Of a DNA stretch of 50,831 bases, positions 50,739 to 50,831 are shown piece after piece; position 1 is the first letter of the stretch, and each line of letters begins with the position of its first letter. Origin of the DNA: Lederbergia galactosidilytica. Lineage in GTDB: Bacteria > Bacillota > Bacilli > Bacillales > Bacillaceae_C. The translations under genes were made by a program, and so were the position numbers. Below the pieces are notes generated by a model. That model had not been told where the DNA came from. It saw only the letters and a program-made list of their open reading frames with translations, and did no database searches. Where the stretch lies: contig NZ_JAGGKH010000026.1 of the NCBI RefSeq assembly GCF_017873565.1, positions 1 through 50,831 of the forward strand, in the 5' to 3' direction.

Positions 50739-50831
50739 TAGTGTCAAAAATTCTATGAAAACAAAAGCCTAAACGTAGCTCTACGGTCTAAATGTGGTGG
50801 TAAGCTACCGCAATCGCTCTTGACAAACACG
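50739..50831. mobile_element. Possible IS end (IS256-like?) running off the window
   Basis: GGTAGTGTCAAAAATTCTATG is an IS-end-like sequence (the IS256 group often ends in similar GACACTACC words, by memory). The following 70 bp carry no frame with homology. With only one end visible, this is a guess. Confidence 0.25.

Overview
The window comes from a low-GC, spore-forming Bacillaceae chromosome, Bacillus-like but not B. subtilis itself. The evidence is AT-rich codon use, AAGGAGG-type ribosome binding sites, candidate SigW, SigB and SigD promoters, PdaA (spore cortex), MreBH, YuaF-FloT, and a block collinear in gene content with B. subtilis yfk-yfj. No rRNA, tRNA, CRISPR array or complete insertion sequence was seen. 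All identifications are from reading the sequence; no search was run.

Layout. 1-5200 is a worn accessory stretch: a sugar O-acetyltransferase, a frameshifted GNAT pseudogene, a transporter remnant cut off by a dispersed repeat, a WYL regulator divergent from a VOC protein, and a deletion scar joining a yjbR fragment to a MocR aminotransferase fragment. 5200-9500 has a tandem-domain AhpD-like protein, the ykaA-pit phosphate uptake pair, a short tatA and a DedA protein; a three-repeat Pho-box-like motif lies between ykaA and tatA. 9500-13400 has a small membrane protein, two overlapping small hydrophilic ORFs, a carbonic anhydrase, a long gene-poor stretch, and queF behind a preQ1-I riboswitch with a terminator. 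13700-19450 has yuaF-floT with a SigW-type promoter, mreBH, ykhA and ampS.

19760-26630 holds nsrR, an AraC regulator beside a sugar ABC transporter with a cre site, and the flavohaemoglobin gene hmp, whose leader carries two NsrR-type boxes; regulator and probable target are thus in the same window. 26790-30150 has a DUF1992 protein, motAB with a SigD-like promoter, a flavodoxin, and a DJ-1/PfpI stress protein with a SigB-like promoter. 30390-33870 is an ectoine/hydroxyectoine uptake operon (ehuB-C-D-A). 34291-36741 has a PlsY-like acyltransferase followed by an unusual GNAT/class V aminotransferase fusion, the strongest candidate for undescribed biochemistry here. 37231-44360 is the yfkK, yfkH, (osmC pseudogene), yfkE, yfkD, pdaA, yfjP, yfjO block. 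44361-50831 is accessory again: a second WYL regulator divergent from a DHFR-like reductase, a MerR-type regulator with two HTH modules facing a decayed hydrolase gene through a promoter with a 19-bp spacer, small hypothetical proteins, and a free-standing DnaA domain I protein near the right edge.

At least four copies of an element with terminal inverted repeats of the form (GAG)GCTGGGACA lie downstream of genes, several ending in T-runs. They look like MITE-like sequences that also act as terminators. A second family (GTTGATTGGAGTGG...AATCAAC) and several eroded pieces also occur.
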